Shown here piece by piece: positions 7,340 to 9,493 of a stretch of DNA of 9,493 nt (positions are counted from its first letter, which is position 1; the number at the start of each line of letters is the position of its first letter). Below the pieces are notes generated by a model. The model ran no database searches. It had not been told where the DNA came from and saw only the letters and a program-made list of their open reading frames with translations. The stretch comes from an uncultured Chryseolinea sp. (GTDB lineage: Bacteria > Bacteroidota > Bacteroidia > Cytophagales > Cyclobacteriaceae), in assembly GCA_946478915.1 (NCBI GenBank), contig CAMLER010000158.1, positions 1 through 9,493 on the forward strand, given 5' to 3'. The translations under genes and the position numbers were made by a program.

Positions 7340-8126
7340 TATAAAAGTTATAATACGATTCCGTAGAATTTTCGTCGTTGTCAAAGTTCTCTACTTTCTT
7401 TTCCTTAATTTTCTTGAATAGGCCTTCAAGCTTTTTATTCTCGCCAGCAACAATCACCGCATCTGAGAATTCCATTCCAAGCTTAATAAAACCTTCAAAA
7501 TCGGCGGTCTTTAAGTTACCCAACATGGCATCCTCGATATCCATCATTTTTACCTTGCCCATGATGTCACCCTTAAACTTGTGGGTGAACGAATTATTGT
7601 AGATAGAGAATACTGTTTTTGCATTCTTGAACAATGGATCGTTTTTGTAAGTGGTTTTCAGGTATAAAGGAATGAAGCTGGTGATCCAATCGTTGCAATG
7701 AACCACATCCGGCGCCCATCCGAGTTTGCGAACTGTTTCAATTACTCCTTTGCAGAAGAAAATTGCGCGTTCATCATTGTCTTCATAGAATTTATTTTCC
7801 TTATCGTGGAAAACCGATTTACGATGGAAGTAATCTTCATTATCGATGAAATATACCTGCAGCTTTGCATTAGGAATAGATGCCACCTTAATGATCAACG
7901 GCTTCTCCTCATCACCAACAGCAATGTTGATCCCGGAAAGTCTTACCACTTCATGCAACCTGTTCTTACGCTCATTGATTATCCCGAAACGGGGAACCAA
8001 TATCCGAATCTCCATACCTCTCTCCTGCATTGCCTGTGGAAGTTTGCGCACAAAATCCGCTACTTCCGAAGTTTGCAAGAAAGGGTTGATTTCGCTGGCT
8101 ACATAAAGGACTCGAAGTTTTGACAT
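7323..8126 (-). CDS. Glycogen/starch synthase N-terminal (GT5) domain protein, lacking the C-terminal half
   Basis: 267 residues from the ATG at 8126, beginning MSKLRVLYVASEINPFLQ, the Rossmann start of GT5 glycogen synthases. Other family marks are ILVPRFG (42-48), VVHCNDWITSFIPLYLK (141-157; usually VHAHDWQTG) and TVFSIYNNSF (171-180; usually FTIHNLAYQ). Canonical GlgA is about 480 residues with a second GT-B domain that binds the ADP of ADP-glucose; that half is absent, and the KTGGL loop reads QTSEV (18-22). The C-terminus is a charged tail (K231-K244, then an acidic NFDNDENSTE). Active glycogen synthesis is therefore doubtful: it may be a degenerate or regulatory relative, or need a partner. 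I recall such short forms beside panC in Bacteroidota, so it is probably not a recent truncation. The upstream in-frame extension to 8165 overlaps the promoter and is rejected. A terminator-like hairpin follows its stop. Confidence 0.85.
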   Translation of the reverse strand: MSKLRVLYVASEINPFLQTSEVADFVRKLPQAMQERGMEIRILVPRFGIINERKNRLHEVVRLSGINIAVGDEEKPLIIKVASIPNAKLQVYFIDNEDYFHRKSVFHDKENKFYEDNDERAIFFCKGVIETVRKLGWAPDVVHCNDWITSFIPLYLKTTYKNDPLFKNAKTVFSIYNNSFTHKFKGDIMGKVKMMDIEDAMLGNLKTADFEGFIKLGMEFSDAVIVAGENKKLEGLFKKIKEKKVENFDNDENSTESYYNFYNELMG

Positions 8127-8162
8127 AGTATTGATTTTTATTGTAGAATGGAAAACGAACCA

Positions 8163-8193
8163 CAAAAATACAAATAATTCGCCCGGTTTTCAA
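8163..8193 (-). promoter_or_regulatory. Bacteroidota-type promoter for the GT5-like / DUF4270 / glmS unit
   Basis: On the minus strand TATTTTTG (8170-8163) is a perfect match to the -7 consensus TAnnTTTG, and TTG (8193-8191) lies 20 bases upstream, the expected -33 spacing in this phylum. Transcription would start near 8156, leaving about 30 bases of leader before the ATG at 8126. This fixes the gene start downstream of the longer open frame. Confidence 0.7.
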
Positions 8194-8194
8194 G

Positions 8195-8221
8195 TTGTTT
8201 TCAGTTTTCCCTATATCTTTG
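8195..8221 (+). promoter_or_regulatory. Bacteroidota-type promoter for panCD
   Basis: TATCTTTG at 8214-8221 is a perfect TAnnTTTG -7 element. The likely -33 element is TTG at 8195-8197, with a 16-base spacer that is shorter than usual, so the -33 assignment is weaker than the -7. Transcription would begin near 8228, about 18 bases before the panC ATG at 8246. The element rules out the TTG at 8195 as a start for panC. Confidence 0.65.
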
Positions 8222-8245
8222 CGACCCTTTGCCAGACGGCCTAAG

Positions 8246-9091
8246 ATGGAGATTTTCAAGAAGATAGCCCCATTAAAAGCCTTTTTAAAGGAAATTCGAA
8301 AGTCCGAAAAATCAATCGGCCTGGTACCCACCATGGGCGCTCTCCATAGCGGACATTTAGCCTTGATTAATGCTTCAAAAGCCGAAAATCACGCTACTGT
8401 CGCCACTATTTATGTTAATCCAACCCAGTTTAATAATCCGTCGGACCTCGAAAAATACCCCCGAAGTTTGGAGGAAGATGTAGCCAAACTTCAAAAAGTT
8501 GGTTGCGACGCGGTATTTGTTCCTGAAAATGGTGAAATGTATGAGTCGATGACCCACATAAAGTTCGATTTTGGCGCGCTGGGTGAGGTTATGGAAGGCA
8601 AGTACCGACCTGGGCATTTCAGTGGCGTAGCCCTCGTAGTGTCAAAGCTTTTTAATATCGTGCAGCCCCATAATGCGTATTTTGGTCAAAAGGACTGGCA
8701 ACAATTTGCGATTATTCAGCAAGTCGCCAAAGAACTCAAATTTGACCTTTCCCTGCATAGTGTACCTACGTTTCGCGAAGAGGACGGTCTCGCGATGTCT
8801 TCTAGAAACCTTCGATTAAACCCGAAGCAACGCCAAAACGCCAATGTCTTTTATAATGCGTTAGTCAACGCAAAAGAAAATTTGCAAAAAGGCAAAAACG
8901 TGTCGGAAGTAAAGCATATGGTCAATGAAATCGTTGGAGAAACTGAAGATGTCAGACTGGAATATTTTGAGGTCGCCGACAGCAAAAACTTAAATGTACT
9001 GGAATTCGTTAACGGAACGGAAAAGCCAATCCTTTGTATCGCCGGTTATGTTGGCGATGTACGATTGATTGACAATATGTTTTTAAAATAG
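8246..9091 (+). CDS. panC: Pantothenate synthetase (pantoate--beta-alanine ligase)
   Basis: Joins pantoate and beta-alanine with ATP, via pantoyl-adenylate, to give pantothenate for CoA synthesis; cytosolic. The 281 residues from the ATG at 8246 match the family length. Signatures in order: PTMGALHSGHLALI (28-41) with the HIGH-type H34 and H37 of the nucleotidyl-transferase fold; YVNPTQFN (56-63); PRSLEEDVAKL (72-82); GKYRPGHFSGVALVVSKLFN (118-137); YFGQKDWQQ (145-153), with K149 at the ATP site; and REEDGLAMSSRN (177-188), the KMSKS-equivalent loop. The frame is open 17 codons further upstream to a TTG at 8195, but that stretch contains the promoter and is not coding. panD begins 3 bases after the stop, so the two genes form one transcript supplying beta-alanine and its ligase together. 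No panB is seen in the window. Confidence 0.97.
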   Translation: MEIFKKIAPLKAFLKEIRKSEKSIGLVPTMGALHSGHLALINASKAENHATVATIYVNPTQFNNPSDLEKYPRSLEEDVAKLQKVGCDAVFVPENGEMYESMTHIKFDFGALGEVMEGKYRPGHFSGVALVVSKLFNIVQPHNAYFGQKDWQQFAIIQQVAKELKFDLSLHSVPTFREEDGLAMSSRNLRLNPKQRQNANVFYNALVNAKENLQKGKNVSEVKHMVNEIVGETEDVRLEYFEVADSKNLNVLEFVNGTEKPILCIAGYVGDVRLIDNMFLK

Positions 9092-9094
9092 AAA

Positions 9095-9442
9095 ATGAGA
9101 ATAGAAGTCCTAAAATCAAAAATTCATCGCGCAAAAATTACGCAGGCCGAACTGCACTATGTCGGCAGTGTTACTATTGACGAAGATTTGATGGACGCGG
9201 CCAACCTGATCGAAGGAGAAAAGGTTACCATAGTTAATGTGAACAACGGGGAGCGCCTTGAAACATACGTGATAAAAGGGGAGCGCGCTTCGGGTGTGGT
9301 ATGTCTTAACGGTCCGGCTGCACGCAAGGCCCAGGTGGGCGATATTGTTATCATTGTCTCCTATGCCTCTATGAAATTTGAAAAGGCAAAAAACTTCAAG
9401 CCTACAATTGTTTTTCCCGATCCTGATAACAGATTGCCTTAG
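9095..9442 (+). CDS. panD: Aspartate 1-decarboxylase proenzyme (pyruvoyl-dependent)
   Basis: Converts aspartate to beta-alanine, the substrate used by PanC. At 115 residues it is slightly shorter than the E. coli enzyme (126). The self-cleavage site is intact: G24-S25 within HYVGSVTI, where S25 becomes the pyruvoyl cofactor. Other active-site residues are present: K9 in [11 protein letters not shown]54, T57 and Y58 in [10 protein letters not shown], and the [16 protein letters not shown] stretch (72-87). The ATG at 9095 lies 3 bases after the panC stop, with no clear Shine-Dalgarno sequence, consistent with coupled translation in a panCD operon. Maturation in enterobacteria needs PanZ; no such gene is in view, so self-processing is likely here. 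Confidence 0.97.
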   Translation: MRIEVLKSKIHRAKITQAELHYVGSVTIDEDLMDAANLIEGEKVTIVNVNNGERLETYVIKGERASGVVCLNGPAARKAQVGDIVIIVSYASMKFEKAKNFKPTIVFPDPDNRLP

Positions 9443-9465
9443 ATTTGTAACTAACCCGATCGAGC

Positions 9466-9493
9466 GTGCCTTCAAGACTCAAGAGTGCCCTGC
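9466..9493 (+). CDS. Possible start of a further gene (partial)
   Basis: A GTG at 9466 opens a frame that runs off the window edge, encoding M-P-S-R-L-K-S-A-L. It starts 24 bases after the panD stop on the same strand, and the short basic N-terminus would suit a membrane protein. In related genomes I recall a lysylphosphatidylglycerol synthase-like (UPF0104) flippase-type membrane protein after panD, but nine residues cannot show this. Confidence 0.3.

Noticed and set aside
7343..7350. TAACTTTT on the minus strand as a -7 element for the DUF4270 gene
   Set aside because: It lacks the final G, has no TTG at proper spacing, and would start transcription almost at the ATG.
8127..8165. N-terminal extension of the GT5-like protein (13 more residues)
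   Set aside because: The extension overlaps the -7 element at 8163-8170 and the predicted transcript start near 8156; the ATG at 8126 gives the normal GT5 N-terminus MSKLRVLYVASE.
8195..8245. TTG-initiated extension of panC (17 more residues)
   Set aside because: It runs through the TATCTTTG promoter element, and the ATG at 8246 gives the usual family length of 281.

Overview
The window looks like chromosomal DNA from a member of the Bacteroidota, most likely the Cytophagales. Evidence for this is the -7 promoter signature TAnnTTTG, weak or absent Shine-Dalgarno sequences, a DUF4270-type lipoprotein with an acidic stretch after its cysteine, a two-repeat secreted M16 peptidase, and the order panD-panC / GT5 N-domain protein-DUF4270-glmS, which I recall as recurring in this phylum. 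The genus call is inference. I see no phage, insertion sequence, CRISPR array, tRNA or rRNA gene, and all full-length genes appear intact.

Layout. Bases 1-129 hold the 3' end of a membrane protein gene, probably lnt, which overlaps an inositol-monophosphatase family gene (126-935) by ATGA. A large periplasmic or outer-membrane M16 zinc peptidase follows on the same strand (about 1006-3816). A 201-base convergent gap (3817-4017) carries heptamer repeats that form a 23-bp perfect inverted repeat around a 125-base loop. On the minus strand, read from 8126 down to 4018, come a GT5 glycogen-synthase-like protein reduced to its N-terminal domain, a DUF4270 lipoprotein and glmS. On the plus strand from 8246, panC and panD form a tight pair. 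A further gene may begin at a GTG near 9466.

Function. The genes are mostly housekeeping and cell-envelope: lipoprotein acylation (probable lnt), sugar/inositol phosphate hydrolysis, envelope proteolysis, glucosamine-6-phosphate supply for peptidoglycan and LPS (GlmS), an exported lipoprotein, and pantothenate/CoA precursor synthesis (PanC, PanD). The minus and plus transcription units diverge from a compact 119-bp region with -7 elements on both strands and back-to-back TTG (-33) elements.

The most unusual feature is a textbook intrinsic-terminator shape (13-bp stem, 8-base loop, T10) on the minus strand. It starts just after the stop of the GT5-like gene but lies inside the signal-peptide codons of the DUF4270 gene, so the same bases appear to serve as terminator/attenuator and as lipoprotein signal sequence upstream of glmS.
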